A stretch of DNA of 64,000 bases from Ectobius pallidus (taxonomy: Eukaryota; Arthropoda; Insecta; Blattodea; Ectobiidae). The notes beneath the pieces were generated by a model that searched no databases, was not told the origin of the DNA, and was given only the letters and a program-made list of their open reading frames with translations. The stretch is from the NCBI GenBank assembly GCA_964059195.1, contig CAXKWD010000001.1, forward strand, positions 118,167,751 to 118,231,750. Direction: 5' to 3'. Shown here one piece after another: positions 33,475 to 45,061 of this stretch; within the stretch, counting starts at the first letter, position 1, and the number at the start of each line of letters is the position of its first letter. A program made the translations under genes and the position numbers.

Positions 33475-34825
33475 GTATGTGTCGACTTTGCTAGGCTCAA
33501 AACTTGGCGTATTCAACAAAGATAAAATAATCTTCCTGCTAATTTTTTGATAGTTATAAGTTATTTTCATTGGAAAGCAACAGGGTTAGGATTTTCGGGT
33601 GAACAGCTTTTTTTCGTATGGCAAATTAGAGCTCCTGTGAAAGACACGACAGAGTGAAACGTCAGTAGTTGAGAATGGAGGCAATTTTGTAGCACCTTCT
33701 TCCCCTTTTTAGGGCCTTTATCATGTTTTCTTCACCATGCACATAATAGGCTACCCCTTTTTTGCATTTCACTAGGCTACAGCTTTTTAATAAGCTTAAA
33801 TCGAATTTAATCGTTTACAGCTTTTGAATTTTTGAGTTTCATTGCTTTTATGTTATATAATTATGTTTGTTTCGTTTGAATATATAAGCTTAAGTGAGAG
33901 ATTTTACAGACCTGTTTTGCCTCCCGCACGTCAGCCTAAAAGGCTTATTGGGCTGCCCCTTTGGTAGATAAGCTCTTGTTGGCTTCCTTTCCCAAATTTT
34001 TCCCTGGATATATTTGCCGGGGTAGCACAGTCAAGCAGGGTATTTGGATAACTCCTTCCTCCTGCTTGCTTATGTTTTGCGCCTCGTTCCATTGGGCGAG
34101 AAAATCTCATTGTTTCCCAAAATCTGTTCCTTGAACAAGTTGTAGTATGTCCTTTTCATTCCCTAGGTCTTCCTTGGATAAAGAGGGAGTAAATCTCTTT
34201 CTTGCCAGGGCTGGGCAGTCAAACTTATTTTACATTACATTTGTTTGTGCTGATGTTGCTTCATTAAATGAAGCAAATTTTGATTAAGCTTGTAGTTTAT
34301 CTTTGAAAATGTGCAAAAGGCAGCAGAGAGTGTATTAATAAGTCATTCAGAATTTACATTTAATGGAATAAACTTACTCAGTCCATCCTGTATGCAATGT
34401 GACTGGGAAAGGAATAATTCCATACCAACAGACGTTCACTAACTCCGTATGAATAAGCGTAGAGTTGGTGAAATATATCAACTTCAACATGGCGCGACCC
34501 TAGCTGAGAGCGAGTAGTTAGTCATTTCCAACTCCCTCTAAACTATGTATGTTATATGCATGAACACCAGCCTTCTGGTTTCGGCAGTTTATTATGTAAC
34601 CTTGCAAATTATATAGACGTGGAAAATTATTAACTTTCAGGTGCTTGATTCGTGGAATCACATGTGTTTCAGTTAGTATTTTGTATAACACACGCCTAAA
34701 AGTACCTAGGTATGTTATAAATTGTACAAATGAATATTTATGTTCCGTCGGTATGTTAGGGATAAAAAGTAAGACAATCCATTCAATAATAATCAAGCTT
34801 GTTAATAAATTTAATTTCGTTTAGT
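33475..34825. other. unassigned, possible first intron
   Basis: AT-rich with several pyrimidine-rich stretches. No exon with a recognisable protein. Confidence 0.35.
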
Positions 34826-34841
34826 TAAGGGTGATACTAAA

Positions 34842-35157
34842 AACTAAACTAAACTCCGTGGCGCTACATCCCTGGACGGACGTGGCCTGCCACCCGACCG
34901 CTGCGTCATCTACCACAGGCAGATGGCAGGATTGGGGGATGTGGTCAGCATGCCAACACCCACGGCCGTGAATGGTGGTTTTCATGACCGGAGCCGTTAC
35001 TTCTCTATCAAGTAGCTCCACAATTTGAATCACGAGGCTGAGAGTCCCCCCTTCCAGACCTCCCCAACTCAGAAAAATCCGAAGAGGTACCGGGGATCGA
35101 ACCCAGGCCGACGGATCTGTAGTCAGCGACGCTAACCACAAGACCACGCCGGCGGTC
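34842..35157 (-). repeat. tRNA-derived SINE, family B, with 16-bp target duplication
   Basis: On the minus strand the tRNA-like head (GTGGTCTTGTGGTTAGCGTC as A box, GGGTTCGATCCC as B box) is followed by a body and a TTTAGTTTAGTTT tail. The direct repeat TAAGGGTGATACTAAA flanks it at 34826-34841 and 35158-35173, showing LINE-mediated insertion. A second copy of this family lies at 45612-45850 on the plus strand. Confidence 0.88.
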
Positions 35158-35432
35158 TAAGGGTGATACTAAAGCCCTAAAATAGATAATAACAACATTA
35201 TGCCCTTACCCTAATCTTTACTGGGGTGGTTCCAAATTCTACAGTCACACATCAGTCACACACCACAATTAAAAAAAGTATCTTGCTTGGGAAATTGTAA
35301 CTTTTTTAATATTGGAGTCCACATGTGTTATAATTCACAATGCCAATGCATTTAGGTTGCTTAAATGTGTCCATCTTCAATTCTTTTGCACATGACTATA
35401 CAGCTGTCAGCACATCTCAACTGAACAGTCAG
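35158..35432. other. spacer, no gene recognised
   Basis: The first 16 bases are the right target duplication of the SINE. Nothing else supported. Confidence 0.5.
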
Positions 35433-35640
35433 CCTGGGTACCGCAGTGAGTTTGGTGCTGGCTTTATGAGCTCAAGTTGAGGGCTCGATCCCAGCCCAGG
35501 TCGACTCATTTATTTGTGAATAAATGTGACAGGCCCATGTCTTTAAATTTTTAGACATGCAAAAGAACTGCGGTGCAAAATTCCAGCATATCTGAGAACG
35601 TTACAGGCGTAAGTTGATGTACATCTTCATCGTTCAACAA
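35433..35640 (+). repeat. tRNA-like SINE, family E
   Basis: GCCTGGGTACCGCAGT and GGCTCGATCCCAGCCCAGG give an A-to-B-box layout with a stem-forming GCCTGGG/CCCAGGT. Similar head and layout to 54958-55090. Confidence 0.5.
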
Positions 35641-35681
35641 CCATAACACCACCCATGTAGTCGAAATGCAATTTACAAACA

Positions 35682-35812
35682 TATATATATATATATATAT
35701 TATATTTATTTATATATATATTTATTTATATATATTTATTTATATATATTTATTTATATATATTTATTTATATATATTTATTTATATATATTTATTTATA
35801 TAAATATATTTC
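35682..35812. repeat. AT minisatellite, 14-bp unit
   Basis: Repeats of TTTATTTATATATA following an AT dinucleotide run. Confidence 0.95.
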
Positions 35813-36345
35813 TAACAGACTAATTTAAAAACAAAGTAGTCTAATAAGTTTTGTTTCTGACAGCCTGATGGGAGAAAATATTTCAAACTAAATTAATGGA
35901 ATTTTTAAAGAATACAACATTTATAAAATCTAGCTAAAAAGTTTTGAAAATATATATTTCATACAGTTATTGACCATAATAGCTGAAATGTTATAATCGG
36001 ATGCCTACATTATTAACTAATTTAATTCCAGTGCGGCTCATACTGAGAGGTGTAGGGGTTCTTCTACCTTATACCCTCGATAACACTAGCCAAAGAGTAC
36101 TTTATCGATACGAAAATTCTGCATTACGTATTAGTGAGTTAATATAACGTTTAATGATGGAAAAAGATTCAATATTCAAGAATATAATATAAATTAATAA
36201 ATTAGTAAAACGAGAAGCTAGTTCAGACATAAATAACGAAATTAAAATAAGAATACAACTTTTTTAAATTAAAGTTGAATTAAAATCAATAAATTCCTCT
36301 TGCTGTTTATATTTTTATTGATATCGTCCAAATTTGTGTAAAAAA
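35813..36345. other. spacer, no gene recognised
   Basis: AT-rich. No supported feature. Confidence 0.5.
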
Positions 36346-36442
36346 TCATCTTGTACCTAAGACAGATATATATAAGCATTCATGAGCCACAGATTATAGT
36401 CTCTGTTGGACACTACATGAGAATATTATAGGAGAAAAATTC

Positions 36443-36515
36443 CTCCGGCACTGGGACTTGAACCCAGGACCTTTGGCTATTCGCGCCAATGCTCTACCAA
36501 CTGAGCTAAGCCGGA
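36443..36515 (-). tRNA. tRNA-like sequence, minus copy
   Basis: Same 73-base sequence as the two plus copies, inverted. See the copy at 36988-37060 for the folding. Confidence 0.5.
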
Positions 36516-36987
36516 GCTCAATTCACAGCGCCAGATGGAACTTCTCTCCTATGACTGATTGCCCTAATGGTCTACCTCACAGACAGACAAGTTATGTCAT
36601 ATGCAGTACTCTGAGGCACACTAAGAAGTGATTTTTGTGACCGGGCTCCCACTGTTACTGTACAGTTAACATTCAAGACAGATATATATAAGCATTCATG
36701 AGCCACAGATTATAGTCTCTGTTGGACACTACATGATAATATTCCTATAATATTCCTATAATATTCTCATGTAGTGTCCAACAGAGACTATAATCTGTGG
36801 CTCATGAATGCTTATATATATCTGTCTTGAATGTTAACTGTACAGTAACAGTGGGAGCCCGGTCACAAAAATCACTTCTTAGTGTGCCTCAGAGTACTGC
36901 ATATGACATAACTTGTCTGTCTGTGAGGTAGACCATTAGGGCAATCAGTCATAGGAGAGAAGTTCCATCTGGCGCTGTGAATTGAGC

Positions 36988-37060
36988 TCCGGCTTAGCTC
37001 AGTTGGTAGAGCATTGGCGCGAATAGCCAAAGGTCCTGGGTTCAAGTCCCAGTGCCGGAG
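36988..37060 (+). tRNA. tRNA-like sequence, first plus copy
   Basis: Folds as a cloverleaf: acceptor TCCGGCT/TGCCGGA with one T-T mismatch at the last pair, D arm GCTC/GAGC, anticodon stem TTGGC/GCCAA, and T arm CTGGG-TTCAAGT-CCCAG. The 7-base anticodon loop is GCGAATA, which places GAA (Phe-type) at the anticodon but has C where tRNAs have an invariant U at position 33. That and the mismatch suggest a tRNA-derived sequence rather than a working tRNA. Internal A and B boxes are intact, so RNA polymerase III transcription is plausible. Confidence 0.5.
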
Positions 37061-37303
37061 GAATTTTTCTCCTATAATATTCTCATGTAGTGTCCAACAG
37101 AGACTATAATCTGTGGCTCATGAATGCTTATATATATCTGTCTTGAATGTTAACTGTACAGTAACAGTGGGAGCCCGGTCACAAAAATCACTTCTTAGTG
37201 TGCCTCAGAGTACTGCATATGACATAACTTGTCTGTCTGTGAGGTAGACCATTAGGGCAATCAGTCATAGGAGAGAAGTTCCATCTGGCGCTGTGAATTG
37301 AGC

Positions 37304-37376
37304 TCCGGCTTAGCTCAGTTGGTAGAGCATTGGCGCGAATAGCCAAAGGTCCTGGGTTCAAGTCCCAGTGCCGGAG
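37304..37376 (+). tRNA. tRNA-like sequence, second plus copy
   Basis: Identical to 36988-37060, exactly 316 bases downstream. Confidence 0.5.
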
Positions 37377-37412
37377 GAATTTTTCTCCTATAATATTCTC
37401 ATCTTGTACCTA

Positions 37413-37802
37413 GTTATTTGGAAATGCATTTCAGCCTTAAGTTAGGCCTATTGAGTCCTTAGTGGCATTACGCACATCGTATGGGTTGTGTGGCACACTC
37501 ACTCTGTGTCGGTTATCTAAAGCGATGGACCTTTATCTCCCTTTTACAGCTTGAGAAACAATCTTTGTTTAAACACCCCAAATTTATGTATCAGAAGTTT
37601 TATTGTCTACGAATATCTAAATGTACGAACGTGACAGGAAAATCGCAAGAAAATGCTTGCCCGAAAAAGTTGTTATCAAACGTATTATTATACGAGAGTA
37701 GTTATCAGAAGTATTATTGTATAATAGGACCATTATCTAAACTGATGAGACGTTGTTGTTTCCAAATTTTTACAGCTGGTGTAACAATCTAATCTCACAC
37801 TG
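37413..37802. other. spacer, no gene recognised
   Basis: A 103-residue ORF (37481-37792) has no recognisable domain. Confidence 0.4.
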
Positions 37803-37810
37803 CTACAGTT

Positions 37811-37981
37811 CAGTGGCGGACGCAGAGGGGGGGATAGGGGGGTTATATCCCCCCGAAATTTGAAAAAAAGGCTATAGGCTATATGCACTCTAAGTGGCCA
37901 GTTTTATAAACTAATTATATATATAGGTTAATTAATTTTTCAAATCCCCCCCCCCGAAAAAAAATTCTGCGTCCGCCACTG
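37811..37981. mobile_element. hAT-type MITE (171 bp)
   Basis: Starts CAGTGGCGGACGCAGA and ends TCTGCGTCCGCCACTG (perfect 16-base inverted repeats). The 8-bp direct repeat CTACAGTT lies at 37803-37810 and 37982-37989. The interior has long G and C runs that could pair. No ORF. Confidence 0.92.
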
Positions 37982-38274
37982 CTACAGTTGGTCCCTTTTC
38001 TCCGATTACACGTCATTAGTCGGTACCGTGCAACTTTCCTATGGGTTTAATATTCAAACTTGTCTCAGATTCGAGTAAGAAGAACAGGAAAATGCGGATA
38101 AGGAAAATGCCAAAAGTTTTCAGCTGTTTCATCCTTAAAGTGCAATATCCCCTAAACGAAAGGCCGACAACACCATAAACATTTACCGTTTTTTGTATGT
38201 ATCATCATGTAGGCTAAATAAATGAAATGATGTTTATATTTATCGCTTGCTCTGGAACAAATGTAAATAATAAT

Positions 38275-38276
38275 AA

Positions 38277-38319
<43 letters not shown>

Positions 38320-38338
38320 CATTTTAATGGTCTCTTTA

Positions 38339-38381
<43 letters not shown>

Positions 38382-38402
38382 CATTTTAATGGTCTCTTTA
38401 AA
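38275..38402. repeat. AAT microsatellite, duplicated with flank
   Basis: Two (AAT)n runs, each followed by the same GCATTTTAATGGTCTCTTTA, indicating tandem duplication of run plus flank. Confidence 0.9.
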
Positions 38403-38834
38403 TATGTGGAAATTTATTTCTGCAATGTTAACGAATTAGATTAATTAGGCCTACTTTGTCATCAGTTTGCATTTTTTAAGGGATTGGTCCTTGATACTTT
38501 CGATACCTTGATACTCTCGATACTTGCATGGTATCGGCATCGAGCCATACTTCAGAAATCTCGCTCGGTACTTTTTCGATACTTTGGTATAATAATTGTG
38601 CAATTTAAGGAAATGCGGTATCTCTTTCTGCTTTTAGTAGTCTACTAAATATAGTAAACACTTCTATTTCTTCTTGAAATGGAGTAAACCACTCTGTGAC
38701 TTTTGTCTAGTCATAAATAAAGACTTTCCAACTTTTAAAATCCAAACAGAAGAGATTCTTAATTGTTTCGTTTCCTGTCAAACGTTTCAATAACAACCAA
38801 CAAGCAAGCTGACTGTCCAAACCCACTGTACAGC

Positions 38835-39236
38835 CCAGTTATTCATTGGATGGCCAGGCGGCTTCAAAGAGATAAACCATTAAGTCGGTGTTTCTTTATG
38901 TTAATTGATCTGACTATATCGGGCTTGGTTTCCGCTTTCCAAAACAAAAGCAACGTTGCAATATTCTCTCATTATTATCACTGACCTCAGTTCTTCCCTC
39001 ACTTTAATCAATTCACACGTGTTATCGTTTACTGTAACTAGATCTTGCAACCTCGCGTTCCACTCCACGTGGAGTTGACGAGTAGCTGTCATATCTGTCG
39101 CAGGACATTCTTAGATTTTAATTGGCTGGGATAACTAGCTGATTGGTGCGGTAAAATTAAAGAACATGGGTTGAGCTGTCGGCAAACTTTTCCTCCTAAC
39201 GAAAGGAAGCCGCCTGGCCATGCAATGAATAACCAG
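38835..39236. mobile_element. MITE-like element (about 400 bp)
   Basis: Inverted arms of 31 bases with two mismatches: CCAGTTATTCATTG...GGCCAGGCGGCTTC at 38835-38865 and its complement at 39206-39236. No ORF with recognisable function inside. Target duplication unclear. Confidence 0.65.
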
Positions 39237-40526
39237 ACTATACGATGAACCGTTGCGGAGATTAAGTTACTGCTTATTCTGCAAACCTTAAAACAGTTTG
39301 TTCATTGTTCTGCTCTGTGATCTGAGTAGAGTGATTATTTTATCCATTCATAAGTAATCTATTTTGGTATGCCGGCTTTCAGTTGATATCTCTACGTGAC
39401 AGAAGACTGTGTGTATTGCGGTACGATAACACATTTTTTTAGTCAATATGAGTGAAGTGTGGAACTATTCATTAAATATGCACACTTAATTAATTTAGTT
39501 GGTATTACACACTTCTCTCAACTTTTAATTTTTAATGTACCTATTTATTGAAACAGGAAATGTTGACGGTATCGAGTATCGAGGAAAAAATCATGTATCG
39601 GTATCGAGTATCAAGTATAGAGAAAACCTGGTATCGACCCATCCCTAATTTTTTTGTAAAAGTAGCCAACATGTATTTGTATGGGCTTGGCCCATAAAGT
39701 CCTTCTATTAATAATTTAGAAAAATGTAAGCTACGGCCAATCCCTTCCGCATGATCCTCTTTCATATAACCAAAGAAAGTTTCTTCGTATGCTCTCTCTT
39801 AACGTAAACTTGGTTCGTGACTACATTATACATGAGATGAAAGTAAGGCACACCGTTCCTTTCTGAATCTCAGTCCTCCTGAGGAACGTTGATTTAATAA
39901 AGTATTTTAGAAGAAAGAGACCAGAGAGTTTCACACTACCAACTGCCCATCTTGAGCTTCGTTGAAGATTTAGTTTCTGAGCAAGCAGTATCAGAGGCAG
40001 AACAATAGGCTGCTACACCCCCAGGGAAAATGTTGTTCTATAGAATGCGCTCCCTCTCTGTGAACAGCCTCTATCATCTTATCAAAGTCATGTGCATAAC
40101 ACTAGCGATTATCTCTTGAGCGTGCATGTGTGTTTTGTTTGGGACATGCTCCCATCCTACAAGTACGTAACTAGATACGCCTTCGTCTGTTAGAGTTAAG
40201 TGGCAATCCAGATTGGATATAATAGAATTTATACTCATTATGTTTTATGGCTCGTGCCGCTGAACTCTCTTAAGTGGAGATGTGTTTCTTCCCGGAAACA
40301 ACATTAGTTGAGGAATACTACAATACAAATACGAACGAGAAACCAACATACAACAGGTTTGAAAAATACTATAATCTAACAGAACTAAGAAACTATTCAA
40401 ATAGAGACAGTGATCATCTGTCGGTCGTTCTACCTTAGAGTTTTTGTCTTTATTAAGATATTAATTTTTTGTTATTCGGTTTTTGAACGGTGTAATAATA
40501 CAAATATTATTTCGACATGACATGTA
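39237..40526. other. intergenic, no gene recognised
   Basis: TATCGAGTATCGAGG-like words recur at about 38510-38580 and 39570-39640 (GGTATCGA type) in opposite orientation on either side of the 38.8-kb MITE, so an older repeat may enclose it. No gene. Confidence 0.4.
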
Positions 40527-40750
40527 CAGGTAGGAAAAAAAAAGCGGACCGACTAAAATATCTAAGTTGTCGATATGAGCCACTGCGCATGCCTAGCGGC
40601 ATTCACAGGATAGCAGGGAATCTATTGAAATTTTTTCTAGTGTCGACTGTTGACTTAGCCCATTTCGGAACCTATTAGAAAATGGACACTATTGTGAACA
40701 AGGCTCCGAGATCAGCTACAAGAGTCGGTCCGCTTTTTTTCCCCTACCTG
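40527..40750. mobile_element. MITE (224 bp), GCGGACCGAC family
   Basis: Left end CAGGTAGGAAAAAAAAAGCG then GACCGAC; right end GTCGGTCCGC, T-run, CCCCTACCTG. Inverted repeats of about 27 bases. A truncated relative lies at 12246-12430. Target duplication not resolved. Confidence 0.75.
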
Positions 40751-41010
40751 TTCATTTAAAATAACCTAAGTTATATTAATAAAGCATAGATCTAGTTAGC
40801 CTATATCAGAATTTTATCTAGTAGGCCTATATCATTTGATTTATTGTAATACTTCCAGAATCGACTCCAAACATGTTTTCTTTATTATGCGTAAAATTTG
40901 TCTCAGAATGTTCAAAGATTGTAGAAATTTTTTATCTTTTCATTCTACAGTAAAGACTGGTGCAAATTTATTCACGTACATATCTCTTAAGTATCTGTCT
41001 GTCTGTCTGG

Positions 41011-41373
41011 AACCCTATGGCCCCTATGATGTGGTGAAGGGGCCTCCAAGTGGAGATTTCTGTTACCTATATGAATTTTGTTACCTTTATTTTCCAAGAG
41101 AGGGCAGAGGGACAGGTGGTAAGCCCATCGCCTCTCAACCCCCTCTCAGGAAACTAAGGTGAAAGGGCCGGGAAATTTTGTCCAGACTGTCCAGAGGCTA
41201 GAATTTAGGCTTGGAGTTCTTTTACGTGCCGTAAATCTACGACACGGGCCCCCAGCTTAAAGTCCCTCCCGGAGAACTCCGTGCTCAGGATTTTTACGTC
41301 CTGAAAACCCCATCGACCGCGGCCGGGTTTGATCTGGAGGCGGACACGCTACCTCTAGACCACCGCGACTGAC
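41011..41373 (-). repeat. tRNA-derived SINE, family A
   Basis: On the minus strand it begins with CGCGGTGGTCTAGAGGTAGC (A box) and GATCAAACCCGGCCGCGG (degenerate B box), then a body with ACGTAAAAGAACTCC, and ends near CATAGGGGCCATAGGG. The 54305-54804 copy shares head, body and end. Confidence 0.8.
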
Positions 41374-42570
41374 ATCTCTTAATATGGTATAACAAAAATG
41401 TAATGTACTGTGATTAAAAAAAAAGTTCAGGAATGAGTGTCTACATTAGTTAATAACATGTATGTAAATATGTATCTGTTATTTATAATATATTATGTAT
41501 AGCGAATCTCGAGTTCCGTACGTGGCATCATTGACAGCAAATTTTGTTGCGTCTTCTGTACAGAATATATAGGCCTATTAGTAATCACTAGAGCCCGGAT
41601 TTACAGTAAATAAAACAGTAAAACAGTAAAATAAGCAAGGAAATAAGCATGTCAAAGTAAGATAAAAGAACCAGAAGCAAAAACAAATAATTACACCACG
41701 AAAATCAAATAAATTTGGTAGAAATCTTATGTTCTTCACAGCTGATAACAATATATAAGGAAGGTCATCCGGTAATTTCCTTGTGTGAAGATCCTGCGTC
41801 TGTCAACAAAGAACGACATGTAAAGTGAAAACGTTCTTTCAACGTCGCAGGACGCCACAGGCGCATGTAAAAAGCAACATAGTCCTTCTTCGATATATGT
41901 GGTGTTCACGGGAAAGCTTTTTACAAATCTGACAAAGTGTTTTATAATCTGGACATTTCATTAAGTCTATTAGCTTACAAAAAGAGAAAACCGGTGATAA
42001 AGGCGTCTAGGAGTGAAATGTGACAGTTTAGAGTAAAATAATTATGCTATTTTAATTTAAGATCATAAAATAAGAAATTAAAATAGTTTTTCTCTCAGAA
42101 TAAACACCAGCAGCACTATCAGATAAAGTTAAAATTGCTTGTCAAGGAGTGTCTTACGAAGAAACAATTCTGTCTGTGTCTAGGAGTATGAAATTAAATA
42201 TGTATTTTGTTTAGAAATCCGGGATTTAGTAACCACACTTTCAAGATATCTCAAAATAAGTTCACAAGCGATAATGTAATGCTAACATTTCTGAAGTTTA
42301 CGTTAACGAACAGAACACGATTTGTTGTCATTACGATTACTTATGAATTACATTATCTTACGTACTTTATAACCTTTCCTAGAATGCGATAAATCACTGG
42401 TATACCACAGATTTTCGCATGTAAGGATATTTCATTATTGATTGTCTCTTAAGCTTGGTATGAGATGTACTCTGTGTCAGATCAGTTAAAACATATATAT
42501 AAAAGATTACCTGTATGTTACATAACCATCAAACGGTTAAGAATACCACAAAAATAGGGAGCCATTAAAT
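41374..42570. other. intergenic, no gene recognised
   Basis: AT-rich. Nothing supported. Confidence 0.45.
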
Positions 42571-43100
42571 TAAAGTAATAATAATAATAATAATAATAAT
42601 GTTTATTAGCCTATGTCCATACAGGTGAGGCATCGTCAATATACATAATAACAGTTCTTATAAGACAAAGTCAGCAGTAAGGAATTCGTGTACAGAGTAA
42701 AATGGTCTCCTTATTAGCCATGCATATACATAATTTTTAAAACTATTTATGGGTAAGCAACGGACGCTTAAAGGCAGTTTGTTGAATAAATTAATTCCAT
42801 TATAAAAACAAGTGTTATAAGAACTATTTAAACGACACTTCGGTAAATTTAAATCTGCCCTATGTCTTGTATTATAATTATGCATTTCTATATCAGTATA
42901 ACTCTCTAGATTATTCTTGACAAATAAGATACAATAAAATACACCGTACCCGTAAGTAAACCTTTTATACTGATATCAAGATTGTAGGACTTAGAACATT
43001 TTTTAAAGTGAATTCCCATTCTTTTGTAATGTACACCTGCGGCATGCATGTAACGTTTTTATTAGAAGTTAAGCATTATTCCAGCATTTTGCATTTACGT
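42571..43100 (-). pseudogene. 5'-truncated non-LTR retrotransposon, C-terminal end
   Basis: The minus-strand frame reads YGVFYCILFVKNNLES then MHNYNTRHRADLNLPKC, followed by a NGINLFNKLPLSVRCL and FKNYVYAWL pattern and a stop at 42658. HNYNTR followed by a LFNKLP and F-K core is the usual C-terminus of CR1/L2/RTE-like reverse transcriptases. The 3' end shows CCTGTATGGACATAGG, AATAAAC and an (ATT)n tail. A frame break near 42990 and loss of all upstream domains show it is dead. It is a different family from the LINEs at 18.8 and 28.4 kb. Confidence 0.8.
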
Positions 43101-43387
43101 GTTAAAGGCGAACTCTATAAACTTCTAAAAGTGGATTGCGAAGATAGTTGAGTTTTATAGTGAAATTGCATGATTATTACCATTTACAAGCCAGATCAAG
43201 TATAAAGCGATAAAATGTTGATGGTGTTATGAACATATGGAACAAATTCTGGAAACTACTTATAAAATAGGAATGTACACCTCTTCTCTACCTGGTCTGT
43301 CGGAATATTCACCAAAACTCTTCTCTTTCTATGACGATTTTACACATATAACCTATGTAAAAAATAAAGTGTTCCCTATTACAGGCC

Positions 43388-43662
43388 AAGGAGGCCCAGA
43401 GGGTTCCAGGAGGTTGAGGCTCCCAGATTTTTAGACATTCGGACCATGAAGGTGGTAAGGTTGTCAGCCTTACGCACCGGCCGCCTTTACACCCAGGATT
43501 GCTCCTGGTACTCATTTCTGTTAGAGGCTGAGTCGACCCCAGGGCCATAGTGCCACCAGAAGGATTAGGCCAATTGAAAAACTCCAACGACCTCATCGGG
43601 AATCGAACCCACGACCTTCCGGTTTGTAGCAAAGCGCCTCAACCACTACGCTACTGCGTACC
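43388..43662 (-). repeat. tRNA-derived SINE, family C
   Basis: On the minus strand: AGCGTAGTGGTTGAGGCGC (A box), GTGGGTTCGATTCC (B box), body, and an end resembling GGGCCTCCTTGGCCTGTAA. The plus-strand copy at 46524-46785 matches along its length. Confidence 0.8.
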
Positions 43663-44997
43663 CCTATGTACAACTACAACTACAACTACAACTACAATAG
43701 TTGAAAATACAGTACTTGAAATTGCCATCAATGTAGCTTAAAAAGAAATCAAATGTAGAAATTTGCTAGAAAAATCACAAAAAATCAGAAATTTCCATAA
43801 CTGAGGAAAATTCTCATATGTTTATAAATGTTTTGTATTTTATGTAAATTGAAAGTAAATTTTGGTGGCAAATATCCTATCTGCTTAGCCTATTTGCAGT
43901 AGCGGTCAAGTGTTGTTTTCTTGATATTTCAAAGGCTTGTAGCTCCTCTATCCCTTCGAGTCACACAATAATTTTGTTTTTATTTTAAAGTACACTACAA
44001 GGGCTTCTCATCTTGACATTTTCAGATTTTTATCACCTGTCCCACATTACTTATTGGGACCGCGAAAAAAGGTTAAGCAACTTTTTCAGGGTGAAGGACC
44101 ACCAGTAACAGCTCAGTTTTTTCCTACACATACTTTTCATACATAAGTGTAACAGGAAAAAAAATTGGCCTGTTACTCCAAGTCCTTCATAGTTTTTTTA
44201 ATCCCCAAAATTACGCAAAATGACAGTTCATGAACGAAGATTAGAGCCCTAATAACCTCTGTTTAGACTTAACTTAAATCTAATTTAGTATGCGCAAATG
44301 AAATTCCATTCTTTAAGCTTTCCAATGAGCCCTATCTGATCATTCTACTGATTCAAATATAAATTCTACGGCTTTCAGAAAATAGGTCTGAAATTACATT
44401 TTTTCCTTGTTCGTGTTCCAAACAAATATCTATATCTCAGGAGTAAAATTTCTTAGAGGAATAAAAAGATTTGTTTTGGGGTTCAGAAGACTGGTACATA
44501 TCACCTACCAAATTTCATAGAAATCAAAAATGGTGTGGCAAAAAATGTTCTTAAAATTTGTTGATTTAATATGGAATGACCCAATTATGAATAGTTGATT
44601 CAATGGCTCCTAACCGAAACCATTAATTGCGGTTAGTTATAAGACATTTTCAATTAGACTTTATTAACAAAAAACACGTTAATATTGAGTTTTTAAATAT
44701 TGTATCACTATTTTATCACTTGCTGAACAAGATTAGACCTATAGAGAAATACGCTTGGTTCAACGAAGGTCAAAGTGCATTAAAAGTGAAAAATCTTGAG
44801 GCAACTGTATTTCCACTTGTACTCACAGTTGCATATAGAGTAGGCCTACTGAATGTATTGAAACATAGTGTTTTATTCTTTTGTCTTTTGAGTCAACATA
44901 CCAGTACTTGAATATTATAATTACCTGTTAAATGTAAACGAAATTAGTTCAGTTACATAATTATATATAATTGAAAATTTGAATGCCGTTACCAGCA

Positions 44998-45061
<64 letters not shown>

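Larger units (their letters stand above)
36360..37398. mobile_element. palindromic and tandem array of a 316-bp tRNA-bearing unit
   Basis: Two head-to-tail plus-strand units (36766-37081 and 37082-37397) look identical base for base. To their left about 1.2 units lie in inverted orientation (36360 to about 36740), meeting the plus units at a short AATATTCCTATAATATTCC spacer. Every unit contains one tRNA-like gene. The whole array is bracketed by the 14-bp direct repeat TCATCTTGTACCTA (36346-36359 and 37399-37412), as left by target-primed insertion. The inverted part begins in the middle of a unit. Identity of the copies suggests a recent event, or an assembly artefact. Confidence 0.8.

Noticed and set aside
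34821..35147. 108-residue minus-strand ORF
   Set aside because: Lies in a family B SINE; translation of a tRNA-derived repeat.
36360..37398. Retrozyme (tandem hammerhead ribozyme) interpretation
   Set aside because: The tandem 300-bp unit size fits, but I found no CUGANGA plus GAAA hammerhead core in the unit.
43309..43741. ORFs over the family C SINE and CAACTA repeat
   Set aside because: Repeat-derived frames with low-complexity tails.
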